Shown: positions 27,199 through 35,225, counted from the first letter of the stretch. The stretch: 64,000 nt of DNA from Variovorax sp. OK212 (GCF_900112425.1 NZ_FOLP01000012.1:141734-205733); one strand, 5' to 3'. Numbers and translations: made by a program. The notes: generated by a model from the sequence alone, not told the origin.

Positions 27199-27663
27199 AT
27201 GGGTGAGATCAACGTCCGTCGCGACGAGCAGGATGCCCTGGGAGCGGTTGACACCGAGGAGTTGGACAAGCTTATTGAGCAGTGCCTTCATGAGGAGCGA
27301 CCACATGCATTGCTGACTCTTCAACTCGATAGCTGCGGAATGTACGTTGCTTCGCGGCTTCGAAACTACGAGAGGGCGCTGGCTGAGCACGGCAAGGCAA
27401 AGGCGGCAAAGAAACGTGCTGAGACGGTGTATCGCGCTCGTCGGGCCGGCAGCGATCTGGCGCATGCTGTCCGGGAAATGAAGTCCCGGGTAGAAGCGGA
27501 GAAAAGAGAAGGAGAACGATCTCCCTGGGCTCTCTCAGCCCCATCGAATACCGAGAGAGTCTTGGACTTACGGCATAAAACCAGTCCAAATTTTATCCGC
27601 ATCCCCTCAACACCTTTGCTATCGGGATGCACTCCAAGGAGCCCAAACACGTTCGCTTGGTGA
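27199..27663 (+). CDS. Small coiled-coil hypothetical protein
   Basis: 154 residues with an acidic N-terminus (DTEELDKLIEQCLHEERP), a helical and probably coiled-coil middle rich in Lys/Arg/Ala (RALAEHGKAKAAKKRAETVY), and a disordered tail. AGGGAGAGA upstream of the ATG at 27199 is a good ribosome site. It lies 145 bp after the 1066-residue gene on the same strand and may be its partner. Its 3' end overlaps the convergent capP gene by 45 bp. I do not recognise the family. Confidence 0.6.
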   Translation: MGEINVRRDEQDALGAVDTEELDKLIEQCLHEERPHALLTLQLDSCGMYVASRLRNYERALAEHGKAKAAKKRAETVYRARRAGSDLAHAVREMKSRVEAEKREGERSPWALSAPSNTERVLDLRHKTSPNFIRIPSTPLLSGCTPRSPNTFAW

Positions 27664-28470
27664 CAGATGCAGTAGCGTGAGAATGTATCCGTACGAGTCG
27701 CACAACAATTTCATTTCCCGTAGGACGGCGCCCTTGTCGGCGTGTTCGAACCAGATATGGGCGCCGACCGAACTCCCCATCTTGTCCGTTGCCCTCGCCG
27801 AGTCCGCTGCAATTGATCCTGACGGCAGTTCAACAACTCGTCCCCTTGTGCGGAAGAATGCCCCGTTCTTTCTTGCACGCTCAGACGACACTGCCCAGTC
27901 TACGAAGCCGTCACGGGATAGAACGAGAACTGCGCTTTCGAGCGTCGCAGACACCCAGCGCAACGCCGCTGCGGTCAAAGAGACGCCGAACATCTCTGCG
28001 CATTGGCCGATCATCTGGAAGTCAACGCGACTTTCATCGATTTGCTGGCGCAAATGGTTGAGCGGCATCAGCAGAGAAGAGGCAAATTCATCCGCCTGTG
28101 CTTCTAGCAGGTGTTCGACCGAACCCCATGCGACCATGTCCTGTTGGCTGCACTGGAAGATCTCCTGCTTGTCGCGATGAAGCAAGTAGTGCCCCAACTC
28201 GTGGGCCTGCGAGAAGCGCATGCGTCCTGCCGATCTGATGCGTTCGCTGTAGAGCAGGGCCCAGCCGTCATCGACTTTGAACAAACCCGCCTCGAACGTT
28301 TGTAGATCCACAGCTTGAACTGCAACAACAGGATCGTCGAACCTGAACTGTCCTGCAATGTCGAGTGCTAGTTGCTCAACGTCGACAGGAAATCGCTCGA
28401 AATGTCCCGCTTGAGAAGCGAAATCGAGCAGGTGGGATAGTTGGGTTGCTGCTTTCGCGGGAGTATCCAT
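27619..28470 (-). CDS. capP: CapP: ImmA/IrrE-type metallopeptidase of CBASS
   Basis: This 283-residue protein has the zinc-protease motif HELGHYLLH (in FSQAHELGHYLLHRD) and the downstream glutamate segment EAQADEFASSLLMP. A C-terminal ligand-sensing-like domain follows (TAAALRWVSATLESAVLVLS). ImmA/IrrE proteases cleave a partner helix-turn-helix repressor. In CBASS loci the pair CapH/CapP is known to derepress the operon after DNA damage. Here it follows capH by 20 bp on the same strand, and the pair diverges from cap5-cdn-cap2-cap3, exactly the published arrangement. The assignment rests on both domain and context. Confidence 0.88.
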   Translation of the reverse strand: MDTPAKAATQLSHLLDFASQAGHFERFPVDVEQLALDIAGQFRFDDPVVAVQAVDLQTFEAGLFKVDDGWALLYSERIRSAGRMRFSQAHELGHYLLHRDKQEIFQCSQQDMVAWGSVEHLLEAQADEFASSLLMPLNHLRQQIDESRVDFQMIGQCAEMFGVSLTAAALRWVSATLESAVLVLSRDGFVDWAVSSERARKNGAFFRTRGRVVELPSGSIAADSARATDKMGSSVGAHIWFEHADKGAVLREMKLLCDSYGYILTLLHLSPSERVWAPWSASR

Positions 28471-28490
28471 GCTCGTGCGTCGACCTTGGA

Positions 28491-28811
28491 TTATTTCCGC
28501 TTGAACGTCTCGAGAATGAGTCGAAGGCGCTCCTTATCGTCGGGAGCCAGCTTCGAATAGTTCCGGAAGAACTGCTTGTCTACGTGAGCTTCCTGGGCGC
28601 GATCGATGGAGTCGTCTAGGAAGTAGGAGACATCGACCCCCAACTGATCAGCCAGACCTTGAAGTTTTTCGCCCGAAGGGCGTTGGGACTCGCGGTTCTC
28701 GAGTTCCCAAAGATAGCTCTTGCTCAGCCCGGCTCGCAGCGCGAGGGCCTCAAGGGTTAGCTCCTTCTCAAGACGGAGCACGCGAATTTTCTCGCCAAGC
28801 TTGGTTGCCAT
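28491..28811 (-). CDS. capH: CapH: XRE-family repressor of CBASS
   Basis: The N-terminal XRE helix-turn-helix of this 106-residue protein (LGEKIRVLRLEKELTLEALA, RAGLSKSYLWELENRE, EKLQGLADQLGV) is followed by a helical tail (about 70-106). In known CBASS systems the tail gives oligomerisation and the CapP cleavage site. It is the first gene of the capH-capP unit and faces cap5. Inverted repeats in the intergenic DNA (28864-28926) are likely to be its binding sites, so it should repress both directions until CapP cuts it. Confidence 0.88.
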   Translation of the reverse strand: MATKLGEKIRVLRLEKELTLEALALRAGLSKSYLWELENRESQRPSGEKLQGLADQLGVDVSYFLDDSIDRAQEAHVDKQFFRNYSKLAPDDKERLRLILETFKRK

Positions 28812-28848
28812 TGATTCTTCAGTATGGCGACTAGTCCACAGAAGAAAA

Positions 28849-28936
28849 TTCTATTCCACTTCTCCGAACTTTTTGCACCTGAGTTCAGTTACATTTTGGA
28901 ACCAAGAAGTTCGCTGTACCGAACTTTTTCTAATAC
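28849..28936. promoter_or_regulatory. Divergent capH/cap5 promoter region with candidate CapH operators
   Basis: A sharply AT-rich segment contains a perfect inverted repeat AAGTTCG-N6-CGAACTT (28907-28926). A second, weaker pair is GAACT-N12-AGTTC (28865-28886). A -10-like TAATAC at 28931-28936 follows the first repeat and would serve cap5. A TAGAAT on the minus strand (28854 to 28849) follows the second and would serve capH. The repeats therefore overlap both promoters, as expected for a shared repressor. The operator role is inference; the repeats are seen directly. Confidence 0.65.
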
Positions 28937-28967
28937 CATTGAGGTAACTGTAAAGGCTGCCTCTCAG

Positions 28968-30524
28968 ATGCTCTCGCTGACCGACGCCCAACTTGCTGCA
29001 GCTCTCAAAACCGCCTCTCAGGAAGGCGCTTACGAATACTTGCTGCTGAAGAACGCCTATCAGGCCGGTATCTACTCGCGGCCGAAGAGCGGGGCGGAGT
29101 GGGAAGAGATCGGCGCTGGTGACTTAGATGCGGCTGCGGTCGCACAACTCAAGCCTTTGCTGGCCACAAATCGGGTGTTCGCGGCTGATATCGAGGGCGC
29201 GATTGCCGCATTCGACGTTGCTTTGTGTACTCCCATGCCCATCAAGCTCACTCAGCTTAAGGAATGGCAAGCTGCCCGCGACGCCGCCACGAAGGGGCGT
29301 AAGGGGGAGGTCGACCGTGCAACTGAGTTCGAAGTCGCATCCTTGGCGGCCTGGCGCTGTCAGATGGAGGGTTGCGGCGAACCGCTGAGGGATCATTTCT
29401 CGGCAGGCCGGCGGGCGAACTATGGCTACCTGGCGCATATCGTCGCTTCTTCGCCCAGCGGCCCGCGCGGCGACCCCGCTACGTCAGCTGCGCTCGCAAC
29501 GGTTGCCGAGAACATCATGCTCTTGTGCGACAAGTGCCACCGCCTGATCGACCGTGTTGCGCCAGACAGCTACTGCGCCGATCGCCTGCGCGCGATGCGA
29601 GAGCAAAACATCGTCGAGGTGAATCGATTGCTCGGGACCCTGCGTTTTCCAGCCGCACGCGCGATTGTGATTGGCGGCAACATCGAAGGGCAGAACGTTG
29701 GATTCAACCTGCGGGCCGTCGAGCAGGCGATGTGGGGGCGCAAGCTGCGGCTAGCTGATCACACCCCACTTCGATTCATGTCCAACAGCAGCAATGCGTC
29801 GGTCAGTACTCAGGCGCACTACTGGCAGACGCTGTTTCATAGTCTGGGGATGGAAATCCCGGCGCTGCGAAACCAACTCGGCGGCAACGCTGATGGGACA
29901 GCAGCCGCTGCACAGATCGCTGTGTTCCCGACGCATGTCATGTCGGTCTTGGTCCTGGCCGGGCGCCTGATCGGAAACTCCACGACGGTTCATCTGTTTC
30001 AGCCCAATCGAAATGCGGCCCCTGATGCACTTGGTGAGAGATGGGCATGGCCGAGTTCCGAGAGAAAATCGGTCGACCCGCAGCGTTTCAGAGTCGAAGC
30101 GGATCCGCCTTCGGGGGCCAAAGAAGCAGTGCTCTTGGTCTACCTCACGGCCGTCCTTCCCGACTGCGAACTCCCGGTTGAGGGACTTCCGACGGTGCGC
30201 ATTGTTGCCGACGAACCGAGTCACATGGCGATCGGCGGTCAGCCCGATCTGGACCTCCTGGCCGTCAAGATCGACGAAGCCTTGAGGCTGCTTCAAGACA
30301 CATGGCGAGTCGATCGCATCCACTGCGTTCTCATCGCACCTGCGTCGGCATGCGTGCTGTTCGGACAGAAGCTCCAGGCCCGGCACCACACGCCTGTAAG
30401 GCTCTACGAGCGGGAGCGCGCATCTGCAGGGTCGCAGCAGAAAGCAGCGTTCGTACCCACGATCGACATCTTTCCGGATCAAGTAAATCTGCCCAATAGC
30501 AGTAGTTCCATTTCGATCATCTAG
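28968..30524 (+). CDS. cap5: Cap5: HNH-SAVED effector nuclease of CBASS
   Basis: This is a 518-residue CBASS effector. The HNH domain is at about residues 125-195 (WRCQMEGCGEPL, NYGYLAHIVASSPSGPRGD, ENIMLLCDKCHRLID). A SAVED domain fills the C-terminal half (about 290-505; VLLVYLTAVLP, VDRIHCVLIAPASACVLFGQ). SAVED binds the cyclic oligonucleotide made by the adjacent Cdn enzyme, which makes Cap5 oligomerise and degrade DNA. I use the ATG at 28968 rather than the in-frame ATG at 28824. The extra 48 codons are AT-rich, do not look like protein, and contain the operator repeats and a -10 site. The cdn gene starts 23 bp after its stop. Confidence 0.92.
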   Translation: MLSLTDAQLAAALKTASQEGAYEYLLLKNAYQAGIYSRPKSGAEWEEIGAGDLDAAAVAQLKPLLATNRVFAADIEGAIAAFDVALCTPMPIKLTQLKEWQAARDAATKGRKGEVDRATEFEVASLAAWRCQMEGCGEPLRDHFSAGRRANYGYLAHIVASSPSGPRGDPATSAALATVAENIMLLCDKCHRLIDRVAPDSYCADRLRAMREQNIVEVNRLLGTLRFPAARAIVIGGNIEGQNVGFNLRAVEQAMWGRKLRLADHTPLRFMSNSSNASVSTQAHYWQTLFHSLGMEIPALRNQLGGNADGTAAAAQIAVFPTHVMSVLVLAGRLIGNSTTVHLFQPNRNAAPDALGERWAWPSSERKSVDPQRFRVEADPPSGAKEAVLLVYLTAVLPDCELPVEGLPTVRIVADEPSHMAIGGQPDLDLLAVKIDEALRLLQDTWRVDRIHCVLIAPASACVLFGQKLQARHHTPVRLYERERASAGSQQKAAFVPTIDIFPDQVNLPNSSSSISII

Positions 30525-30547
30525 GACACCAACCGAAGGTCAATGCC

Positions 30548-31762
30548 ATGAATCAGTCGTTATCCCTTGCCAAGTCGATCGCTGCCGAATTGGCCGCACG
30601 CCAACAAACGCGACAGTGGGAGACGTTCATCCTTTCGATGCTCACGCGGCTTGAGCTCGATCCCTCCGAGCGTTCGCGCGCAGAGGCCCACTATCAGGTG
30701 ATGGCGCGCCACATCGCCTCGAAGCTTGGCATCGGCGACAACGATGTGCACGTGGTTATCCAAGGGTCGATGCGCACCCAGACCACAATCTCGCCGCGCG
30801 GCAACGCCAAATTTGACCTTGATGTGGTAGTCAAGCTCACAGGTTCTCGCTTCGACAATATTCAGGCGGAGGCCTTTTTTGAAGAGTTCGGCAAAGCGTT
30901 GAAGGGACTGCCTGAAGCCGCCGGTGAGCCTGAGGCGCGGCGACGCTGCTGGCGACTGCAATACCCCGGCGAGCCGTTCTACTTTGACGTCACTCCGGCA
31001 ATACCGGGCAGTCTGGAGATCACCGGAACCGACCTTCGAGTTCGCGACCCCGACACGGTGTGGAGCCCCTCCAATCCGGAGGATTTCGCCGATTGGTTCT
31101 GCGCCATTGCGCAGCTTCGGTTTGCGTTTCAGCAGGGCGGTGGCCGGGTGGTCACCATGGATGGGCGCAGCCAAGTCGACCCGCTGCCGAACCGTGCGAT
31201 CAGCCTTGATGACGTGCTGCGCCGGACCGTGCAACTGATAAAACTTCACCGCGACAACCACTATCATCTCTTGCCTGCTGAGCGCAAGGAGGCGATGCCG
31301 ATCTCTGTGATCCTCGTGACGCTCGCGGGTCATGTCTACCGTGAGCTGCACGCTTCAAGGCCCAACGGCTTTTCCTCGCCCATCGAGCTGGCGCTCGAGG
31401 TGGTAGATCAACTTCCAAGGTACATCGATCGCAGCAAGGGTAACTATCGCGTGCCCAATCCTGGGCTCGCCCATGAGAACTTCGCTGATCGCTGGAACCA
31501 TGACGGGGGTGCACGAGCGAGCGAGTTTTCTCATTGGCATGCGCGGCTGAAAGATGACCTGGCTCTGCTTTTCCACGAGGACTATGACTCGCGAAGTGCC
31601 GAGCGCATCCGCAGCGTGTTTGGCCAAGCTGGCGTTGATGCCTGGAAGGCGAGCCTGCCTGCGAGCAATGACGTCTTGAAAGGGCTTCGCGCTACAGTGC
31701 CAGTGCAGCCGCGAGACCCTTCTTCGCCGACCCCCATGGGTTCGAGGAAAACGCTTGCTTGA
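30548..31762 (+). CDS. CD-NTase: CBASS cyclic-oligonucleotide synthase
   Basis: The 404 residues form a DNA-polymerase-beta-like nucleotidyltransferase. GS at 73-74 (IQGSMRTQTTI) and the metal-binding aspartates Asp90, Asp92 (KFDLDVVV) and Asp147 (FYFDVTPAI) are all present, so it should be active. It synthesises a cyclic di- or trinucleotide signal when phage is sensed. The clade and product cannot be read from the sequence alone. The C-terminus is a flexible tail ending in Ala (MGSRKTLA), which suits Cap2-type C-terminal conjugation. The next gene overlaps its stop by 8 bp. Confidence 0.93.
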   Translation: MNQSLSLAKSIAAELAARQQTRQWETFILSMLTRLELDPSERSRAEAHYQVMARHIASKLGIGDNDVHVVIQGSMRTQTTISPRGNAKFDLDVVVKLTGSRFDNIQAEAFFEEFGKALKGLPEAAGEPEARRRCWRLQYPGEPFYFDVTPAIPGSLEITGTDLRVRDPDTVWSPSNPEDFADWFCAIAQLRFAFQQGGGRVVTMDGRSQVDPLPNRAISLDDVLRRTVQLIKLHRDNHYHLLPAERKEAMPISVILVTLAGHVYRELHASRPNGFSSPIELALEVVDQLPRYIDRSKGNYRVPNPGLAHENFADRWNHDGGARASEFSHWHARLKDDLALLFHEDYDSRSAERIRSVFGQAGVDAWKASLPASNDVLKGLRATVPVQPRDPSSPTPMGSRKTLA

Positions 31763-33530
31763 TCGGACTCAACGTGCGCCGTCCGCGCTTGACCTCGCTG
31801 CTCAAGCAGTTGAGGATTGGCTCGATGGCGCGGGTTCGGCGTTCGCGACGCGTCTCGGAAAAGACGGCGGAGGGCGCCGCGCGAGAACCTGGCTTTTGGC
31901 GGTTGATCACCCTGTGCTGGATGGAAAGCCGGTTTCGCTGATCGTGCCGCGGGATTTTCCAGCTAATCCCGTGCAGATCCGGGTGAACAAGAAGCTGTGC
32001 CTTGTCCTTCCGCATGTCGAAGAAGATGGGCGGGTGTGCCTTGGTATGGAGGCCTGGCCGGTGGACTATGCGCATCCTGTGCATGCGGTCGACCGTGCAC
32101 TCGAGATCTTCGAGGGCTTCCTGGAGAGGTGCCGAGATCCAAGCTGGATCGAAAAGGAGCTTCACCGAGAACGCCTTGCTTACTGGGGGCGATGGTGCCT
32201 GCGGCGTCGCCGAGCGCATGATCGGCGCCCAGCGCCCAAGCAAACGTTTATCAGCCATCAGGGGGCGGTTGTCACGGGACGGGGGCTTGCCGCCGTGTAT
32301 GAGAACGGCAACGCAATACTGACCTTTGGCGAGCAGGATCCGAACATCCTGGCACGTCGACACAGGCTCGCGGGGGGGACGATGACCCTCGGTGACGTGC
32401 TGCTGATCGGTGCCGAATTGGCTTGGACGCCAGCAACATGGCCCCGTGACTTCGCCCAACTCGACGCATTGATCGGGCAAGCAACCGAACACCAAACCTC
32501 CCTTCAGGCTTGGCTTCAGGAGTGTGAGGATGCGACGATGCCGGCCCATCGCCGGCAGAAAGGGATCTCGACGAAGGCAGATCGCCCTTCGAAGTCGATT
32601 CGGCGCAAGTTTGTTGTTCTTGCGCAAAAGGGCATCTATTACGGTTTTCAGCTGTCTGGGCCGCTAGCGCCCTCGGCACCTGCCGTCGAGCCGCTTTTCC
32701 TTGATCGAATTGATCCGACGTGGGCGCTCACGCGAGATCACCTTGCACCGGTGTTCGGCGAACGTCGCAAGAAGAAGGTGCTTGTGCTTGGTTGCGGCTC
32801 GCTCGCCAGTCCTTTGCTGGAGCTGCTTGTGCGAGCAGGGGTGGCGCACGTGCATGTGGTTGATGCCCAGGCTTTTCAAGCGGAGAACTGTTCGCGTCAC
32901 GTGCTGGGGATGTCGGCTTTAGGAAAAAACAAGGCTGTAGCGATGGCTGAGCGGTTGAACCTGGAGATTCCGGGCGCTCGCGTCTATGGGGTCGCGGCGC
33001 TCGCAGTGCCATGGATCGACCAAGTGTGCTCGCCTGGAGATTACGATCTGGTGATTGAAGCAACCGGAGAAAGCAGCGTTCGTACAGCGATTTCCCAGTT
33101 GAAGACTCGTTCGCTCGGTGCGATTCCTGTCATCTACGCCTGGATGGAGCCGTACTGTGCCGCGGCGCACGCGGTTCTTGAGTGCGCCAACGATTCCTGG
33201 CCTTCTCATGACCCGGCGGACGAACTCGTCAACGCGGCCGGATGGCCGGAGCAAACGCGTATTGAGTTGCCTGCTTGCAGTGCCGGCTTTCACCCCTATG
33301 GTGCTGCCGATGCTTTCTTTGCCGCGAGTTTTGTGGCTGAACGCGTGATCGCGGCCCTCGATGGACTGATCAACGAATCAATGGTCTGGTCGTGGGTGCG
33401 AACAAAGACCTTTTTTGAATCCCTCCCGGTCAAGGCACATACGCGTCATATTGTCCCGAGCAGGGGCGGTCATTTTGATTCCACTACGCTAACTCGGTCC
33501 CTCGATGAAGTTCTTCGCGAGAGCAAATAG
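31755..33530 (+). CDS. cap2: Cap2: E1-E2 fusion conjugating enzyme of CBASS
   Basis: A 591-residue protein. The N-terminal E2-like domain carries its catalytic cysteine at Cys95 (HVEEDGRVCLGMEAW). A linker follows, then a ThiF/E1-type adenylation domain (VLVLGCGSLASPLLELL, residues about 342-358; DAQAFQAENCSRH; DYDLVIEATGESS). The E1 catalytic cysteine is probably Cys508 (LPACSAGFHPYG); Cys468 is an alternative. Cap2 conjugates the C-terminus of Cdn to target molecules and primes it for signal production. The start is TTG at 31755, inside the end of cdn, with GAGGA six bases upstream, which points to translational coupling. The Cap3 start overlaps its end by 26 bp. Confidence 0.93.
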   Translation: MLDRTQRAPSALDLAAQAVEDWLDGAGSAFATRLGKDGGGRRARTWLLAVDHPVLDGKPVSLIVPRDFPANPVQIRVNKKLCLVLPHVEEDGRVCLGMEAWPVDYAHPVHAVDRALEIFEGFLERCRDPSWIEKELHRERLAYWGRWCLRRRRAHDRRPAPKQTFISHQGAVVTGRGLAAVYENGNAILTFGEQDPNILARRHRLAGGTMTLGDVLLIGAELAWTPATWPRDFAQLDALIGQATEHQTSLQAWLQECEDATMPAHRRQKGISTKADRPSKSIRRKFVVLAQKGIYYGFQLSGPLAPSAPAVEPLFLDRIDPTWALTRDHLAPVFGERRKKKVLVLGCGSLASPLLELLVRAGVAHVHVVDAQAFQAENCSRHVLGMSALGKNKAVAMAERLNLEIPGARVYGVAALAVPWIDQVCSPGDYDLVIEATGESSVRTAISQLKTRSLGAIPVIYAWMEPYCAAAHAVLECANDSWPSHDPADELVNAAGWPEQTRIELPACSAGFHPYGAADAFFAASFVAERVIAALDGLINESMVWSWVRTKTFFESLPVKAHTRHIVPSRGGHFDSTTLTRSLDEVLRESK

Positions 33531-34002
33531 GCACAGCATCACGTACCGGCTTCCCGGGGCCGCCTGGACATTGGAGTTCGACTCGCTTGTTGTTGATTTT
33601 TTGGGCGGGCACGTGCAAAAGGGGCGCTTAGCAAAAGAGGCTGCGGGTCAGTTCTATGCGCGTGAGCTGAGTGGCGATGCCATTCACGTTGAAGTTGCCA
33701 CTGTGTTGGCTGAAGCACGGTCTACCCGAACGAACGTCCTTGTTGATATCCCTTCAGCTGAAGCTGAACGAGTTGCACGCTTCGCACAAGGATTTCACTG
33801 CGTTGGCTTTTGGCATTCTCACCCGGAACCGGTCCCGCATCCATCAGGTGAAGATCTGATGTTTGCCGCAGACCACGCGCGAGCGGCGCGATCACATTTG
33901 ACTGGACTCGTTTTTGTCATTGTGGGGACGGCACGATTTCCAGAAGGGCTATGCGTTGGCCTGCACGATGGCGTGCGCTGGACTTTGGCAGCACCGATAT
34001 GA
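33505..34002 (+). CDS. cap3: Cap3: JAB/JAMM isopeptidase of CBASS
   Basis: This 165-residue protein has a complete JAMM zinc motif: HSHPEPVPHPSGED (H-x-H-P-x6-S-x2-D), with an upstream glutamate in HVEVATVLAE. Cap3 removes the conjugates that Cap2 makes on Cdn and keeps the system in check. It overlaps cap2 by 26 bp, and its TGA overlaps the ATG of the next gene (ATGA at 33999-34002), so the operon continues past cap3. Length and motif are typical for Cap3. Confidence 0.93.
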   Translation: MKFFARANRHSITYRLPGAAWTLEFDSLVVDFLGGHVQKGRLAKEAAGQFYARELSGDAIHVEVATVLAEARSTRTNVLVDIPSAEAERVARFAQGFHCVGFWHSHPEPVPHPSGEDLMFAADHARAARSHLTGLVFVIVGTARFPEGLCVGLHDGVRWTLAAPI

Positions 34003-35003
34003 ATGCGACGGCTTCTTTGCCTGATGCCGAATACCGGTACAGATACGACGGTTTGCAGGCGCTGCGCGGTTTGTTGACAGATTTTTGCGCTCGACGTTGG
34101 GACAACGGTCCGAATCCGTGGCCTCACAAATCTCTTTGCCGCGCACTACAAGACAAGCCGAACGGTCACGGTATCTATCGCATCTGCTTCTGGGTCAATG
34201 AAGGGGTGGCGCGGAAACGGATGGCGAGAGGAGGCGGTAGCGATGTGCAGATCCTCATGCGGGTCAGGACCCTTGCCTTGACTCGAGTCTTCGAAGGTTG
34301 GACTTTCGAGGAGGATGATCATCTTCCTGGCGAAGCCGATCTGATCTGGAGCACTGAAGCGGTTTCGGTGGCCGATGAGGACTTTCGCAGGGGCGGCGTC
34401 CCTCTGGAGGACTTCGAGGTTTGGACAGAGGATGGAGGGTGGCGACCATGGCATTTTGCGGAGCCTATGTGGCCTGAGCCAGTACGCATGGCGCGCATTG
34501 GTTGGGGCCGCGTTGCTTACCGGGGACCGCAGCACACCGTCGGTGGTTGCTACTGGCAGATACTGCCAGATCCTCGAGTTGGCCACGCCCATCAGTTCTG
34601 GTGTCTGCTTACTTCTGACGAGGTGATTGGCGGCAGTGTGGTGGGCGACCTATCGGCCCTTTCAGGCGTCCTTGAGCAGGTGGTGGATGGTGCTGCGGGT
34701 GCGTACGCAGGTGCTATCTGTGGTGTGCTGGTCGTCGACTTGTTGAACGTCCCATTGCCCGAAGTGTGGACGCAACAATATGCAGTCCAATGGACCCTTG
34801 TCCATCGGAGCACTTGCGATCATTGGCCTTGGGGTACCCGATTTCTCGTGCGGCGCCTGGTTGGCTCGCGCAACATGCTAGTCCCAGACGTCGAGCCCAG
34901 CGTTCTTCTCAAGTCAGGCGACGTGCGAAATCTGATCGTCCGATCGGGGCTGCGTTTGGCGAAAATTGTGCCTCGCGAGGCTTGGCTCTCCCATCTTCGA
35001 TGA
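33999..35003 (+). CDS. Unrecognised protein translationally coupled to cap3
   Basis: 334 residues with an unusually high tryptophan content (RWDNGPNPWPHKS, RICFWVNEGV, VFEGWTFEEDD, VWTEDGGWRPWHFAEPMWPE, WTQQYAVQWTLVH). There is no signal peptide, membrane segment or catalytic motif that I recognise. The ATG at 33999 sits in an ATGA overlap with the cap3 stop, the tightest form of coupling, so it is made with the CBASS proteins. Standard type II CBASS has only cdn, cap2, cap3 and an effector, so this is an extra component: possibly a second effector, a substrate for conjugation, or a phage-sensing partner. Its function is unknown. An in-frame start at 33951 would overlap cap3 further and is less likely. 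Confidence 0.8.
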   Translation: MNATASLPDAEYRYRYDGLQALRGLLTDFCARRWDNGPNPWPHKSLCRALQDKPNGHGIYRICFWVNEGVARKRMARGGGSDVQILMRVRTLALTRVFEGWTFEEDDHLPGEADLIWSTEAVSVADEDFRRGGVPLEDFEVWTEDGGWRPWHFAEPMWPEPVRMARIGWGRVAYRGPQHTVGGCYWQILPDPRVGHAHQFWCLLTSDEVIGGSVVGDLSALSGVLEQVVDGAAGAYAGAICGVLVVDLLNVPLPEVWTQQYAVQWTLVHRSTCDHWPWGTRFLVRRLVGSRNMLVPDVEPSVLLKSGDVRNLIVRSGLRLAKIVPREAWLSHLR

Positions 35004-35056
35004 ACCGCGCCAGCTGCTGGCACACCTTCGCTTTTCACCCAGGATTTTCGAAATTT

Positions 35057-35134
35057 TTTTGAACTCTATTTTTTGATGGCTAGTAAAGTACTGGGCAATT
35101 TTTTGAACTCTATTTGCTTGTTTTGAACTCTATT
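35057..35134. repeat. Three 14-bp direct repeats, candidate TnsB sites or operators
   Basis: TTTTGAACTCTATT occurs exactly at 35057-35070, 35101-35114 and 35121-35134, at 44-bp and 20-bp intervals. The DNA is AT-rich, lies between the CBASS operon and the first tniQ gene, and has no gene. Tn7-like ends carry several TnsB-binding repeats at about 20-bp spacing, so this could be one end of the transposon. I did not find matching inverted copies near the other side. An operator array is an alternative. Confidence 0.6.
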
Positions 35135-35145
35135 AGCTTCGACCA

Positions 35146-35225
35146 ACGGCATCACGGCATCACGGCATCACGGCATCACGGCATCACGGCATCACGGCAT
35201 CACGGCATCACGGCATCACGGCATC
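35146..35225. repeat. 8-bp tandem repeat, ten perfect copies
   Basis: ACGGCATC is repeated exactly ten times. The TGA stop of the minus-strand tniQ gene (35224-35226) begins within the last copy, so the array is just downstream of the gene and outside it. It has no spacers and is not a CRISPR. Such arrays change length by replication slippage. Confidence 0.95.

Noticed and set aside
28824..28967. N-terminal extension of Cap5
   Set aside because: The codons are AT-rich and hold inverted repeats and a -10 site. The ATG at 28968 gives a normal protein.
35146..35225. Possible CRISPR array
   Set aside because: The units are 8 bp and contiguous with no spacers, so this is a simple tandem repeat.
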